Source: an uncultured Campylobacter sp. (GTDB lineage: Bacteria > Campylobacterota > Campylobacteria > Campylobacterales > Campylobacteraceae). From it: a stretch of 64,000 nucleotides of DNA. The position numbers and the translations under genes are program-made. The notes under the pieces are model-generated. The model saw only the letters and a program-made list of their open reading frames with translations. It was not told the origin of the DNA and ran no database searches. Below are positions 50,732 to 60,464 of this stretch, piece after piece. The stretch's first letter is position 1. Every line of letters begins with the position of its first letter. The stretch lies in assembly GCF_938017775.1 (NCBI RefSeq), contig NZ_CALIIU010000022.1:1-64000 (forward strand), in the 5' to 3' direction.

Positions 50732-53101
50732 ATGAAAAAGGGTAAAATTTTACTCTCTTTGGCGCTACTTTGCTCGCCGTTTTGGCTTACTGCGGCGCAA
50801 AATAGTGGCACTTCTCAAAACTCGTCCGTCGCGAGCTCCACCTCTAAAATTTCGTCATCGCAAAGCTCTGTGCAAAAGCCTGGAAGTCGCCCTACCACTG
50901 TAAATTCCATGCCGCAAAGCGGTAGCGCGGCAAATTCTACGCTGCAGGGTTTGGACGGCGATAATCTCGGCACCATAAACGTCACGGGCAAAGCCGATCT
51001 GTCCACTACCGAGGGCACCGGCTCGTATACGACGGGTAATATGAGCACCGCGACGGGGCTAAATTTAAGCATAAGAGAGACGCCGCAATCCATAAGCGTC
51101 ATCTCCAATCAGCTTTTAAAAGATCTGGGCCTGCACAACGCCGAAGAGGCTCTTTCAAAATACGCCACCGGCATTTCGCTAAATAACGACGCAGGCGGCA
51201 ATCGCATCGTCTCGCGCGGCTTTTATGTGGATAATATCCAAGAAGATGGCATCGCAAGCTCGGTTTCTAGCTCCGTGTTCGGGCCGCTGGGCTCATCGAA
51301 GGAATTTACCGATTTGGAATTCTACGATCGCGTCGAGGTTCTGCGCGGCGTAGCGGGCCTTACGCAAAGCAACGGCGAGCCCGGCGGCACGATAAATTTA
51401 ATCCGAAAGCGCCCGAGCGATCAGTTCGGCTTTAACGCAAGTCTAAGCGGCGGTAGCTGGGATAATTATCGCGGCATGATCGACGTAACGGACGCGGTAA
51501 ATCAAAGCGGTACGGCACGCGCGCGGTTGATCGGAATTTTAAGTAAAACGGGCTCGTTTAAGGACTATCCGCGCAACGGCTATCGCGAAGGCGTCGGCGT
51601 TTCGACGGAATTTGACGTGGCCGATAAGACGCTTCTTAGCGCGGGATTTTTGTGGCAAAAAACCGTCGGCGTCTATGACATTTACGGCGTGCCCGTTTTA
51701 GACAATCATGGAAATTTACTGAATTTACCGCGCAGAAGCTACTTCGGCTCGGATTGGGACAGAAGCGAATATAAAAAATTTAACGCCTACAGCGAACTTT
51801 CGCACGAATTTAGCGATGATCTGAAAGCCTATGCGAGGCTCAATTATACCGATAGCGACAGCATGTTAAAATTCGGAGCGCTCGGCGGGGCAAATCCTTA
51901 CAACGGTACTACGTCGCATACGGTGCGATATAGAATTTACGATAACGACTCCAAGGAGATCGGGTTTCAAACGGGGCTAGACGGCAAATTCGAAGCATTC
52001 GGGCAGAAGCACGACTTTTTCTTAAACGGCTCGCTTAGCAACGAAAAACTTAATTGGCGCGAGACTAGGACGAGAGATTCATCTATGGCGTCGCTAGGGA
52101 TGAATATTTATAACTGGGACCGCTCAAGGATCGCTCAGCCCGATTGGAGCAGTGCCGCTACGTTTAAAGACCGAAGCTCCACTACCATAAAGCAGCGCGC
52201 GATCTCGCTCGGGACTAGATTAAACTTAACCGACGATTTTCACTTTTTGCTCGGCGGGCGCTTTTCGAAAGTAGCCTATAGCAGGTATTATTATAATATT
52301 TTGCGCGGTACGGCTTCGCATAGCGCGAGCCCGAGCAAATCGGATTTTACGCCGTATGTGGGAGTGGTCTGGGATTTTGCGGATAATTTTTCGTGGTACG
52401 CAAGCTATGCCGAAATTTTTAAGCCGCAAGCCGCGCGCGACAAGGACGGTAAAATTTTAGATCCCGTCGTCGGCTATAATTTAGAAACCGGCGTGAAGGG
52501 AGAATTTTTTGACGGCGCGCTTAATACGAATGTCGTGCTGTTTCAGATCATTCAGAAAAATAGAGCGATGACCGACCCCCTTAATACGAACTATTCCATC
52601 GCCGAGGGCAAAGTGCGAAGCCGCGGCGTGGATGCCGAGGTGCAAGGCTCGCTCACTGAGAATTGGAAATTATTCGCAGGATATACTTTCAACCGCAGCG
52701 TCTATTTAAAGACGGAAAGAACCTCCGCAGCGGTCGATTATAGCAAGGGCGCAAACGCCAAACGCTACATTCCGAAGCATCTGTTTAAGCTCTATACGAA
52801 CTATGAAATTCTGCTCGGCGAAAATCGTAAGATCGCCCTGGGTACGGGCGTGCGCTATCAGAGCAAAACCGCTTCGATATATCGCGAAAACGTTGCGTAT
52901 TACGCCGCGCCGCAAAAGGCTTACGCGCTGTGGGACGCGAACGTCGGCTATCATTTCGACAAGCACTTTAGCGTAAATTTTGCGGTCAAAAACATCACGG
53001 ATAAGAAGTATTTTCAAAACACGCAAAATCGCGTCGCTGGGCATAACAACTACTACGGCGAGCCGCGGAATTTTATGTTGACGCTTAATTATACATATTA
53101 G
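50732..53101 (+). CDS. TonB-dependent siderophore receptor
   Basis: 789 residues, ribosome-binding site AAAAAGGATTTTT. Signal peptide ILLSLALLCSPFWLTAA, long Ser/Gln-rich linker, TonB-box/plug with LGTINVTGKADLSTTEG and IRETPQSISVISNQLLKDLG, typical of FhuA/FpvA-type siderophore receptors. Barrel strands continue to a terminal aromatic (TLNYTY); LETGVKGEFFDGALNTNVV is the conserved late strand. Imports a ferric siderophore, probably scavenged since no biosynthesis genes are near. Confidence 0.92.
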   Translation: MKKGKILLSLALLCSPFWLTAAQNSGTSQNSSVASSTSKISSSQSSVQKPGSRPTTVNSMPQSGSAANSTLQGLDGDNLGTINVTGKADLSTTEGTGSYTTGNMSTATGLNLSIRETPQSISVISNQLLKDLGLHNAEEALSKYATGISLNNDAGGNRIVSRGFYVDNIQEDGIASSVSSSVFGPLGSSKEFTDLEFYDRVEVLRGVAGLTQSNGEPGGTINLIRKRPSDQFGFNASLSGGSWDNYRGMIDVTDAVNQSGTARARLIGILSKTGSFKDYPRNGYREGVGVSTEFDVADKTLLSAGFLWQKTVGVYDIYGVPVLDNHGNLLNLPRRSYFGSDWDRSEYKKFNAYSELSHEFSDDLKAYARLNYTDSDSMLKFGALGGANPYNGTTSHTVRYRIYDNDSKEIGFQTGLDGKFEAFGQKHDFFLNGSLSNEKLNWRETRTRDSSMASLGMNIYNWDRSRIAQPDWSSAATFKDRSSTTIKQRAISLGTRLNLTDDFHFLLGGRFSKVAYSRYYYNILRGTASHSASPSKSDFTPYVGVVWDFADNFSWYASYAEIFKPQAARDKDGKILDPVVGYNLETGVKGEFFDGALNTNVVLFQIIQKNRAMTDPLNTNYSIAEGKVRSRGVDAEVQGSLTENWKLFAGYTFNRSVYLKTERTSAAVDYSKGANAKRYIPKHLFKLYTNYEILLGENRKIALGTGVRYQSKTASIYRENVAYYAAPQKAYALWDANVGYHFDKHFSVNFAVKNITDKKYFQNTQNRVAGHNNYYGEPRNFMLTLNYTY

Positions 53102-53485
53102 GTGCGGATGGAATTTTGCGCTTATGTGAATTTGGACAAACTCCCTCGCACGCGGTTGCGGATAAATTCCGCGCTTTATAAGAGCGCGGATGAAGCGGGT
53201 GCAGAGGCGAGAGGCTAAGCTTTGTCGCAAGTAGCACGTAGCGAGGCGGGTAAAATTTGAACGAAGCCGCGGGATTAAAATTTAACTCACGATTTGGTTG
53301 ATTAACGATTGATTGGCGCGGGCGATCGCGGGCGATGCGGGCGATAAATTTAATCCCGCGAAATTCCGAGCAAATTAAACGCGCAGACTTGCGAGCATAA
53401 AATCCGCTCGCGAGCTTGCGGGATCAAATTTAATCCCGCGATCTCGCTGTAACCGGCGCTAAATTTTAAAATTTAAAGAGAAAAT
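53102..53485. other. Intergenic stretch
   Basis: 384 bp, no gene supported; GCGGG/AAATTTAATCCCGCG phrases repeat several times (e.g. around 53345-53370 and 53425-53445). Confidence 0.5.
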
Positions 53486-55663
53486 TTGAAAACGCTAAAG
53501 CAATTTTTTGAAATTCTACGTCCGCACTGGTTCGGCAAGGGTGCGGCGAAGCTGTGGGCGCTGCTGCTCGCGCTTGGTTTTAGCCTCGCTATCATCAAAA
53601 TCAGCGTGCTGATGAACGCGTGGGACAAGCGTTTTTACGACGCGCTAAGCGAGCTTAAAGGCGAGCTCATTCCCGCGCTCGTGGGCGAATTTTTGCTCTA
53701 CACGGCGCTCATCGTGCTTTTCATCGTCTGCAGCAGCTGGCTTCGCAAACTGCTCGTAATCGTCTGGCGCGAGCGGCTAAGCGCGATGATGGAGCGCAAA
53801 TGGCTACATAACGCAAACTTCTACCGCACGAGCCTTGATGGAAATTTTAGCGCCAGGGGCGGATCAAATTTAGAAAAACCTGGCGACGTAAATTTAGATA
53901 AAAATTTAAACGAGCGCGCAGAGTGTTCCGCAGTCGAAGCGGACAGCGCGGTTTTGCATAGAGACGCAAAGGAGCTTGAAATTTTACCGAGCACGGCGGA
54001 GCAAAATACAGCAGGGCAAAGCGGCGCAAGCGAGAATGAAAATTTAAACGATCGTAGCGACGAGAATTTTAAAAATTCAAAAAACGCCGATAATACTAAA
54101 GCATATTTGGAGCAGGATACGGATGGCTTAAACGAATGCGTGGGCTCTGCGAGCGATCGCGCAGAGTATCTTGCAAGCGAGGCGAGCGGCACCGGTGTGA
54201 ACGAAAATTTAAACCAGCAGCGTGAGGAAGATTTTAAAGAATATTGGGGACGAGATACGGGTAATTTAAACGAACGTGCGGCGTCCGTGAGGGCGCGGGC
54301 TGGGTGCCCCGCAATCGAAGCGGATGCCAAAGGTTCGTTTAAAGCTTCCGAAGACCGGGGAATTGCAAAGCTAGACAACCCCGATCAGCGTATCGCAGAG
54401 GACAGCTTGCTGCTCGTGCAAAAAAGCGTCGATCTCGTAAAATCGCTCGTCTATAATCTCGCCAAGCTCATCGCCTTCGTCGCGATCCTGTGGCAGGTCT
54501 CGAAGGTGCTGAAATTTGAAATTTTCGGCATGCACTTTGAGATCGAAGGCTTTTTGCTCTACGTCGCGCTCCTTTATACGCTACTTTGCTCGCTGATTAC
54601 GCATCTCATCGGGCGCAGGCTTAGGGGGCTAAATTTTGCTAAGCAGCGCGCCGAAGCCGATTACCGCTCGGATCTGCTGCTCGTGCGCGAAAATGCAGAA
54701 GCAGTAGCCTTTATGCGCGGAGAGGATGCCGAGCGCGGCCGCTTCCGCGCGAGCTTCGGCGAGATCGTTAAAAACTGGCGTAGCATCATGAATACGGAAT
54801 TTCGCCTCGAATGCTTTTCGGCAAGCTACCTAAAAATCACGAATTTAATCCCGATCTTTGCCTGCTTGCCGCTGTATTTGTCGCGCGCGATGAGCTTTGG
54901 CGACATGATGCAGGCGCGCTCGGCATTTTACAGCGTACAGGACGGATTTGCGTGGTTTATGGACTATTACAAACAGATCATGGAGTGGGCGGCGAGCGTG
55001 CAGAGGATCTATGAGTTCATCTCGCGCATGGACGACGAGAGCGCAAATCTGCGTGCTTGCGTCAAACAAAGCGACGAAAATTCTGCTCGTTGCGAGGGCT
55101 TGTCGGTCTTCACGCCTGCGGGCGAGCCGCTGATCGAGGATCTACGCTTCGAGCTTGCGCCCGCGCAGTTTATAATGCTGCGAGGCAAGAGCGGCGCGGG
55201 CAAAAGCACGGCTCTGCGCTACGCAGCGGGTCTTTGGCGATATGGCCGCGGCGAGATCAGTCTGCCGCGCACGGGCGTGATGTTTATCCCGCAAAAGCCC
55301 TATCTAGCGCCGCTTAGCCTAAAAGAGCTTATTTCCTATCCGCAGCCGCCGCGCGCAGCCGCCGCGGAATTTTTAGAAATTTTACGCCGCGTAGGGCTTA
55401 AGAAATTTGCCCGCATGCTAAACTCGCGCGCCGATTACGTTAAAATTTTAAGCGGCGGGGAGGCACAGCGGCTTAGTTTCGCACGTATTTATTACCACAA
55501 ACTGAGCTTTGTTTTCGCAGACGAGATCACGTCCGCGCTCGATCCCGCCTCGGCACGCGAGCTGCTACTGGGTCTACGCGTGGATCTGCCGAGGCTTGGC
55601 ATGCTAGCGATCGTGCATCAAGCGGGGCTTGAGGACATATTCGAGCGGATGATAGAGCTTTAA
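53486..55663 (+). CDS. ABC exporter of the YddA/SbmA-ABCD type with a large low-complexity insert
   Basis: 725 residues from TTG. Membrane domain with N-terminal WFGKGAAKLWALLLAL, MNAWDKRFYDAL, and the loop motif DNPDQRI followed by ED (297-305). ATPase: GKSGAGKST, LSGGEAQR, SFVFADEITSALDPAS, HQAG. Between YRTSL (116) and DNPDQRI a ~180-residue hydrophilic insert occupies the cytoplasmic loop. Without it the length (~545) is normal for the family. Exports or imports a peptide, vitamin or lipid-like substrate; not predictable. Confidence 0.88.
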   Translation: MKTLKQFFEILRPHWFGKGAAKLWALLLALGFSLAIIKISVLMNAWDKRFYDALSELKGELIPALVGEFLLYTALIVLFIVCSSWLRKLLVIVWRERLSAMMERKWLHNANFYRTSLDGNFSARGGSNLEKPGDVNLDKNLNERAECSAVEADSAVLHRDAKELEILPSTAEQNTAGQSGASENENLNDRSDENFKNSKNADNTKAYLEQDTDGLNECVGSASDRAEYLASEASGTGVNENLNQQREEDFKEYWGRDTGNLNERAASVRARAGCPAIEADAKGSFKASEDRGIAKLDNPDQRIAEDSLLLVQKSVDLVKSLVYNLAKLIAFVAILWQVSKVLKFEIFGMHFEIEGFLLYVALLYTLLCSLITHLIGRRLRGLNFAKQRAEADYRSDLLLVRENAEAVAFMRGEDAERGRFRASFGEIVKNWRSIMNTEFRLECFSASYLKITNLIPIFACLPLYLSRAMSFGDMMQARSAFYSVQDGFAWFMDYYKQIMEWAASVQRIYEFISRMDDESANLRACVKQSDENSARCEGLSVFTPAGEPLIEDLRFELAPAQFIMLRGKSGAGKSTALRYAAGLWRYGRGEISLPRTGVMFIPQKPYLAPLSLKELISYPQPPRAAAAEFLEILRRVGLKKFARMLNSRADYVKILSGGEAQRLSFARIYYHKLSFVFADEITSALDPASARELLLGLRVDLPRLGMLAIVHQAGLEDIFERMIEL
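53837..54373 (+). repeat. Repetitive low-complexity insert inside the ABC gene
   Basis: About 179 codons, in frame, Ala/Glu/Asp/Asn-rich. Three imperfect units carry the phrase NLNERA or GLNECV followed by RAEYLASEAS, RAGCPAIEAD or ECSAVEADS; between them NENLND and NENLNQ blocks recur, giving a ~45-residue period. Confidence 0.75.
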
Positions 55664-56546
55664 ATTCGGCCGTTAAAATTTCACGCCGCACGGATTTCGC
55701 CTTTAAATTCATATCTTTTTAAATCCAGATTTATTAAAATTACTCATTTATACTAAGAGGTGATAAAATTTAGCCTAGGCGCTAAGTGTTCGCATACATG
55801 GGCATCGGCATCCGCGCGGCTAGGCGCTCGCGCGCAGTCGGCGGCATAGCACCGCCGTAAGTAAGTATTTACGGCGCAACGAGTAGTTCGGAAGTCGGTC
55901 GGCAGTGCGCGATCGCGGTTCTGTACGGAAATTTAAGTCGATAAAATTTAAACGCGAGATAGTCTGCTCAATGCAGGGTGTCTCGATAAAATTTTAGCTA
56001 CGCGGTGAGCAGTTTGGAAGTCGGTAGACGGCGCGCTAATGAGCGGGCTGCGTAAGCGGTGCGATGCGTAGGCGTCGCGATAAGTCGGTAGCGCGTCGGA
56101 TGGCGCGTAACACATCGGCGGCGCGGACGGCACGCCGTAGTCGAGAAGCGGAGCGGTGATACGTACCTACTTGGCGCCGTGTGACATAACCTTCGCTCGG
56201 GCAAATCATCATCGTAACGGCGCTACGATCGAAGCGAACAACGTTACCGTGGCGGCGGATCGGCAGCACAAGGGCGCGGCGTGATTGCGGCGGCGATAGC
56301 ATAAAATGCCGCAATATGGCAATCGCGATCGACAGGATGCGTATGTAGGGAAAGCGCAGTGCAAGCAGCGCAAACGTCGCGATACGATGATGGCGATCTA
56401 CGGAGCGTATAGGCAAGCAGCAGTGCGGGCGGCGCAATAACGCCGAGGCGATACGATAGCGGCGACCGACGAGACATAACACCGCCGTAGCGTTCGCGTG
56501 CGCTACGCCTAAGCCGCTAAATTTTAAAACGAAGCAAGGAGATTTT
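55664..56546. other. GC-rich non-coding stretch of unusual composition
   Basis: No plausible gene: minus-strand frames exist but are Arg/Tyr/Ala-rich, without ribosome-binding sites or families. From about 55780 AAATTT is nearly absent and phrases such as GGCGATACGAT, GCGGCGATAGC and GTAGCGC are repeated in shuffled form. An imperfect direct repeat of ~30 bp (AGTAGTTCGGAAGTCGGTC near 55880; AGCAGTTTGGAAGTCGGTA near 56008) is visible. Confidence 0.6.
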
Positions 56547-57035
56547 ATGCTTAAAGCGGGGATTGTTTATAAATTTGCGCTCATCGTGCTAATAGGCTGC
56601 GCGCTTTGCATTTTGGGCTTTTCGGGCGCCTACTTTGCGCGCGGCGAATATGACGAGATGTGGATGAGCCTGCATAAGATCGCGGGATTGGGTCTGCTTT
56701 GCGTCGCGATCTTGCATATAATCACAAGGCGAAAGAAGCTCGTAAAGCTCTGGGGCGAGTTTTTGGACGTGGTTTTGAGCCGCAAAAATCCCGGTTTTTG
56801 CAATATGGATCGCATAATCGGCGCGATCGAGCGCTATAATATCAGAGAAATCGCTAGTAAAATGGGCTTTGAGCCGGACGAGCTCGCTACGATTTTGAAA
56901 TCAAACGGTATCAAGCTTATAAGCGCAGATCAGAACCTACGCGAGCTTGCGAAGTTTAACGACGAAAAAATTTTCTTCATCTTGGTGCTTTTGATCGAGG
57001 CAAAATTTGGTAAAGCGGGTGGATGTAAGGTCTAA
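56547..57035 (+). CDS. Small membrane protein, DUF4405-like N-terminus
   Basis: 162 residues, ribosome-binding site CAAGGAGATTTT. Two N-terminal helices (about 8-28 and 42-60) with a His at the start of helix 2 (SLHKIAGLGLLCVAILHIIT), the bis-His arrangement seen in some DUF4405/cytochrome b-like proteins. The C-terminal half is soluble, with IREIASKMGFEPDELATILK resembling a helix-turn-helix. Possible haem-binding or regulatory protein. Converges on prfA. Confidence 0.55.
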   Translation: MLKAGIVYKFALIVLIGCALCILGFSGAYFARGEYDEMWMSLHKIAGLGLLCVAILHIITRRKKLVKLWGEFLDVVLSRKNPGFCNMDRIIGAIERYNIREIASKMGFEPDELATILKSNGIKLISADQNLRELAKFNDEKIFFILVLLIEAKFGKAGGCKV

Positions 57036-57047
57036 ATTTTAAAAGGC

Positions 57048-58115
57048 TCAATAGCCCGCGTTTGCGATCGCCTCGGCTTGAGAGTGCGCGATGAGCGGGT
57101 CGATGATCTCGTCGAACAAACCGCCCGCCATGATCGCGTCTAGGCGGTAAAGCGTTAAATTTATGCGGTGGTCGCTGATGCGGTTTTGCGGATAGTTGTA
57201 GGTACGAATTCGCCCCGAGCGGTCGCCTGTGCCTACCTGATCCTTGCGATCTTTGCGCTCTTTTTCAAGCCGCTCCTGCTCTTGCATATCGTAAAGGCGC
57301 GCCTTTAGCACCTTCATCGCCGCCTCTTTATTTTTGTGCTGGTCCTTGCCGTCTTGGTTGGTGACGACTAAACCAGTCGGGATGTGAGTGATACGAACGG
57401 CGCTATCGGTGGTATTTACGGACTGCCCGCCGTGGCCGGAGCTGCGCATAACGTCGATGCGAAGATCGTTCGGATTGATCTGTATCTCGCTATCCTCGAT
57501 CTCGGGCATCACGGCGACGGTGATCGCGGAGGTATGCACCCTGCCCTGGCTCTCCGTTTCGGGGACGCGCTGCACGCGGTGAGTGCCGCCTTCAAATTTC
57601 AGCCGCGAATACGCTCCCGCACCCTTTACGAGCAAGATTGCTTCTTTGTAACCGCCGACGCTGCCTTCGCTAGTGCTTACGATCTCGCATTTATATCCGC
57701 GAAGATCGGCGTAGCGCAGATACGCGCCGAGCAGGTCGCCCGCAAACAGCGCCGCTTCGTCGCCGCCTGTACCGGCGCGGATCTCTAAAAAGATATTTTT
57801 ATCGTCGTTGGGATCTTTCGGAAGCAGTAAAATTTTGATTTTTTCTTCGAGCTGCGGTTTTTGCGTCTCTAAGTTTTTAAGCTCCTCTTTGGCTAGCTCG
57901 CCGAGATCGGCATCGCTTAGCAGGGCTTTGTTTTCTTCGATCTGATTTAAAATTTTAAGATACTCGCTAGCCGCCTCTTTGATCGGCTCGATACTGCGCT
58001 GCTCCTTAGATAGCGCCGTCATATTAGCGATATCTGCGGTAACGGCGGGATCGCTAAGCATGCGCGAAAGCTCGTCGTAGCGATCCAAAAAAGGCTTTAG
58101 TTTATCGGCTAGCAT
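57048..58115 (-). CDS. prfA: Peptide chain release factor 1
   Basis: 355 residues. Domain 2 tripeptide region HRVQRVPETESQGRVHTSA (RF1-type PxT motif, here PET) reads UAA/UAG; the GGQ loop SSGHGGQSVNTTDSAVRITH catalyses peptide release. Length normal. It follows rpsT by 24 bp on the same strand, the usual rpsT-prfA pairing in Campylobacterota. Confidence 0.96.
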   Translation of the reverse strand: MLADKLKPFLDRYDELSRMLSDPAVTADIANMTALSKEQRSIEPIKEAASEYLKILNQIEENKALLSDADLGELAKEELKNLETQKPQLEEKIKILLLPKDPNDDKNIFLEIRAGTGGDEAALFAGDLLGAYLRYADLRGYKCEIVSTSEGSVGGYKEAILLVKGAGAYSRLKFEGGTHRVQRVPETESQGRVHTSAITVAVMPEIEDSEIQINPNDLRIDVMRSSGHGGQSVNTTDSAVRITHIPTGLVVTNQDGKDQHKNKEAAMKVLKARLYDMQEQERLEKERKDRKDQVGTGDRSGRIRTYNYPQNRISDHRINLTLYRLDAIMAGGLFDEIIDPLIAHSQAEAIANAGY

Positions 58116-58139
58116 TTAAATTTTATGCGCAAGGGGCGC

Positions 58140-58412
58140 TTACGCGGCGGTTTTTAAAGAATTTACGAGTTTGGCTAGGCGGCTTACTTTTCTGCTCGCG
58201 GTCTGTTTTTTCAAAAAGCCCCTGCTTACGAAGCTGTGAAAGCTTTCATTAGCCGTTTTTAGAGCCTGAGTCGCTGCGTCTAGATCCTTGCTCTCGACCG
58301 CCTCTCTTACGGCTTTTGTGATATTTTTTACTCTGGTGCGATAAAATCTATTTCGCTCCGTTCTTTTTATGGTTTGTCTCGCGCGTTTTTCGGCGGATTT
58401 GTGATTTGCCAT
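58140..58412 (-). CDS. rpsT: 30S ribosomal protein S20
   Basis: 90 residues, highly basic. ANHKSAEKRARQTIKRTERN at the N-terminus and KTANESFHSFVSRGFLKKQT, RKVSRLAKLVNSL at the C-terminus are the S20 signature. First gene of the rpsT-prfA operon; its start lies 22 bp after AAAGGAACG. Binds 16S rRNA in the 30S body. Confidence 0.97.
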   Translation of the reverse strand: MANHKSAEKRARQTIKRTERNRFYRTRVKNITKAVREAVESKDLDAATQALKTANESFHSFVSRGFLKKQTASRKVSRLAKLVNSLKTAA

Positions 58413-58563
58413 AACGTTCCTTTTCGGTTAAATTTGAACCTGCGATTATACGTAAAAAATATTTAATCGACGCTTAATTTAAGTAAAATTTAAATATAGT
58501 TAAATTTATTAAGATTAAACTTTTTCTGGTAGAATTTCATGATTTTTATACAAGGATTTGATA

Positions 58564-59904
58564 ATGAAACTTTTCGGGACGGACGGCGTACGAGGCAAAG
58601 CGGGAGAATTTCTAACCGCCGAGCTTGCGATGCGCGTAGCGATGGCAGCGGGAATTTATTTTAGGAAAAATTCCGTTACGAATATGATTTTAGTCGGCAA
58701 AGATACCCGCAGAAGCGGTTATATGATAGAAACAGCGATCGTAGCAGGCCTTACCTCCGTGGGCTACAATGTCCGCCAGATCGGGCCGATGCCTACTCCT
58801 GCGATTGCCTTTCTCACCGAGGACATGCGCTGCGACGCGGGCATCATGATAAGCGCGAGCCACAATCCATACTACGACAACGGCATTAAATTTTTCAACA
58901 GCGAAGGCTTTAAACTCGACGAAAAAGAGGAAGCGCAGATCGAAAAAATTTACTTCAGCGACGATCTAATCGCCGAGGCGCGCACCAAAATGATGCAAAT
59001 CGGCGCCGCAAAGCGCGTGGACGACGTCATCGGCAGATACATTGTGCATATTAAAAATTCCTTCCCGAAGCAAAAGACGCTGCACGGGCTTCGCGTCGTG
59101 CTCGATTGCGCAAACGGAGCAAGCTACAAGGTCGCACCTACCGTATTTAACGAGCTGGGAGCCGAAACTATCGTCATCGGCGACGAACCTAACGGCAAAA
59201 ATATTAATGATGCTTGCGGCGCACTAAGCCCGCAAAATTTAGCCTCGGAGGTCAAAAGATTACGCGCCGATGTCGGGTTTGCCTTCGACGGGGATGCCGA
59301 CAGGCTCGTAGTCGTGGATGAAAACGGCGAGATCATCCACGGCGACGCGCTACTTGGAATTTTAGCAGTCTATTTGAAAGGAAAAAATCGCTTAGCAGGC
59401 AATAAAATGGTAGCCACAGTGATGAGTAATTCTGCGCTGGAGGATTTTTTAGCTAAACACGACATCGCGCTTCATCGCTGCAATGTAGGCGATAAATTCG
59501 TACTTGAGACGATGCACGAGCTAGGCGCAAATTTCGGCGGCGAGCAGAGCGGGCACGTGATCTTCGGCGATTACGCCAAAACGGGTGACGGCATCGCAAG
59601 CGCGCTGCAATTCGCCGCCTGCATGCTGGATATGAAAAAGAAGGCAAGCGAATTTTCGGGGATGATTAAGCCCTATCCGCAAATTTTAAAGAATTTAAAA
59701 ATTTCGGATAAAAAGCCGCTTGAAAAATTAAAAGGGCTAAAGGAGCTTGAAACAAGCCTTAAAGCGGACAAGATCCGCTCGCTCTTTCGCTACTCCGGCA
59801 CCGAAAACGTTATACGCCTCTTAATCGAGGGCAAAAACGAAAAACTGCTGCAAAAGCGAATGGACGAGGTCGAGAAATTTTTTGCCAAAGCCCTAAATGA
59901 ATAG
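58564..59904 (+). CDS. glmM: Phosphoglucosamine mutase
   Basis: 446 residues from the ATG at 58564; a TTG two codons upstream is too close to the AAGGA. Converts glucosamine-6-P to glucosamine-1-P for peptidoglycan and LPS. Signatures: KLFGTDGVRGKAG (start), phospho-serine loop MISASHNPYYDNGIKFF, metal loop FAFDGDADRLV, sugar loop GGEQSGHVIF, phosphate loop FRYSGTENVIRLL. Divergent from rpsT across 150 bp. Confidence 0.97.
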   Translation: MKLFGTDGVRGKAGEFLTAELAMRVAMAAGIYFRKNSVTNMILVGKDTRRSGYMIETAIVAGLTSVGYNVRQIGPMPTPAIAFLTEDMRCDAGIMISASHNPYYDNGIKFFNSEGFKLDEKEEAQIEKIYFSDDLIAEARTKMMQIGAAKRVDDVIGRYIVHIKNSFPKQKTLHGLRVVLDCANGASYKVAPTVFNELGAETIVIGDEPNGKNINDACGALSPQNLASEVKRLRADVGFAFDGDADRLVVVDENGEIIHGDALLGILAVYLKGKNRLAGNKMVATVMSNSALEDFLAKHDIALHRCNVGDKFVLETMHELGANFGGEQSGHVIFGDYAKTGDGIASALQFAACMLDMKKKASEFSGMIKPYPQILKNLKISDKKPLEKLKGLKELETSLKADKIRSLFRYSGTENVIRLLIEGKNEKLLQKRMDEVEKFFAKALNE

Positions 59905-60010
59905 CGATTTTATAAAATTTTACGGCGCGGCAAACTGCCAGCTCCACACGAAAAGCACAGGCAAAAAAGGCAGGCTTTACATATTCAAATTTGGATTGCA
60001 AGATGGCTAA
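59897..60010 (+). CDS. Possible 37-residue ORF bridging glmM and lspA
   Basis: ATG overlaps the glmM stop (AATGAATAG) and the stop (GCTAA) lies inside the first codons of lspA. The product (MNSDFIKFYGAANCQLHTKS...) is basic and of unknown family. It may only serve to carry ribosomes from glmM to lspA, whose own ribosome-binding site is poor. Confidence 0.3.
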   Translation: MNSDFIKFYGAANCQLHTKSTGKKGRLYIFKFGLQDG

Positions 60011-60464
60011 AACCTGTATTAAATTTATTCTGCTTTTCGCGGTGATCTTCGCGATCGATCAAGCGATCAAACTTCTGTTTTTAAACGGCTTTTCATGGCA
60101 GGGAGAGTTTTTTTCGCTAGAGCTTACGCTTAACCGCGGCGTTGCGTTTTCGATGTTTGCGTTTTTGGGCGAAAATTTAAAATTTATCCAGATCGCGCTG
60201 ATCTCGGCGCTTGCAGCGTATGTATTTTGTCATAAAAAGCTCTTTTGCGAGCACTGGATGCCGTTTGCGCTGATGCTTGCGGGAGGCTGTTCGAACCTGC
60301 TCGATCGCTTTATTCGCGGCGGCGTTGTGGATTATGTCGCGTGGCATAAATGGTTTGAGTTTGCGGTATTTAATTTTGCCGACGTGATGATAGATCTGGC
60401 CGTAGTGATTTTTATTTTTCAGGGCTTACGCACCGCAAAAAAGGAGAAAAATGAAGAGAAATAA
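60003..60464 (+). CDS. lspA: Lipoprotein signal peptidase
   Basis: 153 residues from the ATG at 60003 (a TTG at 59991 is possible). Four-helix aspartyl protease of the inner membrane removing prolipoprotein signal peptides. Motifs: AIDQAIKLLFL, LTLNRGVAFSMF, the catalytic regions GGCSNLLDRFIRGGVVDYV and FNFADVMIDLAVV, with both Asp present. Overlaps the TM2 gene by 14 bp. Follows glmM as in other Campylobacterota. Confidence 0.96.
   Translation: MAKTCIKFILLFAVIFAIDQAIKLLFLNGFSWQGEFFSLELTLNRGVAFSMFAFLGENLKFIQIALISALAAYVFCHKKLFCEHWMPFALMLAGGCSNLLDRFIRGGVVDYVAWHKWFEFAVFNFADVMIDLAVVIFIFQGLRTAKKEKNEEK

Noticed and set aside
53821..54378. Minus-strand frame of 185 codons opposite the ABC insert
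   Set aside because: Antisense image of the low-complexity insert; Ser/Phe/Lys-rich without motifs.
55948..56482. Minus-strand frames up to 148 codons
   Set aside because: Overlapping frames on one strand, Arg/Ala/Tyr-rich, no ribosome-binding sites, no family; best explained by GC-rich non-coding DNA.
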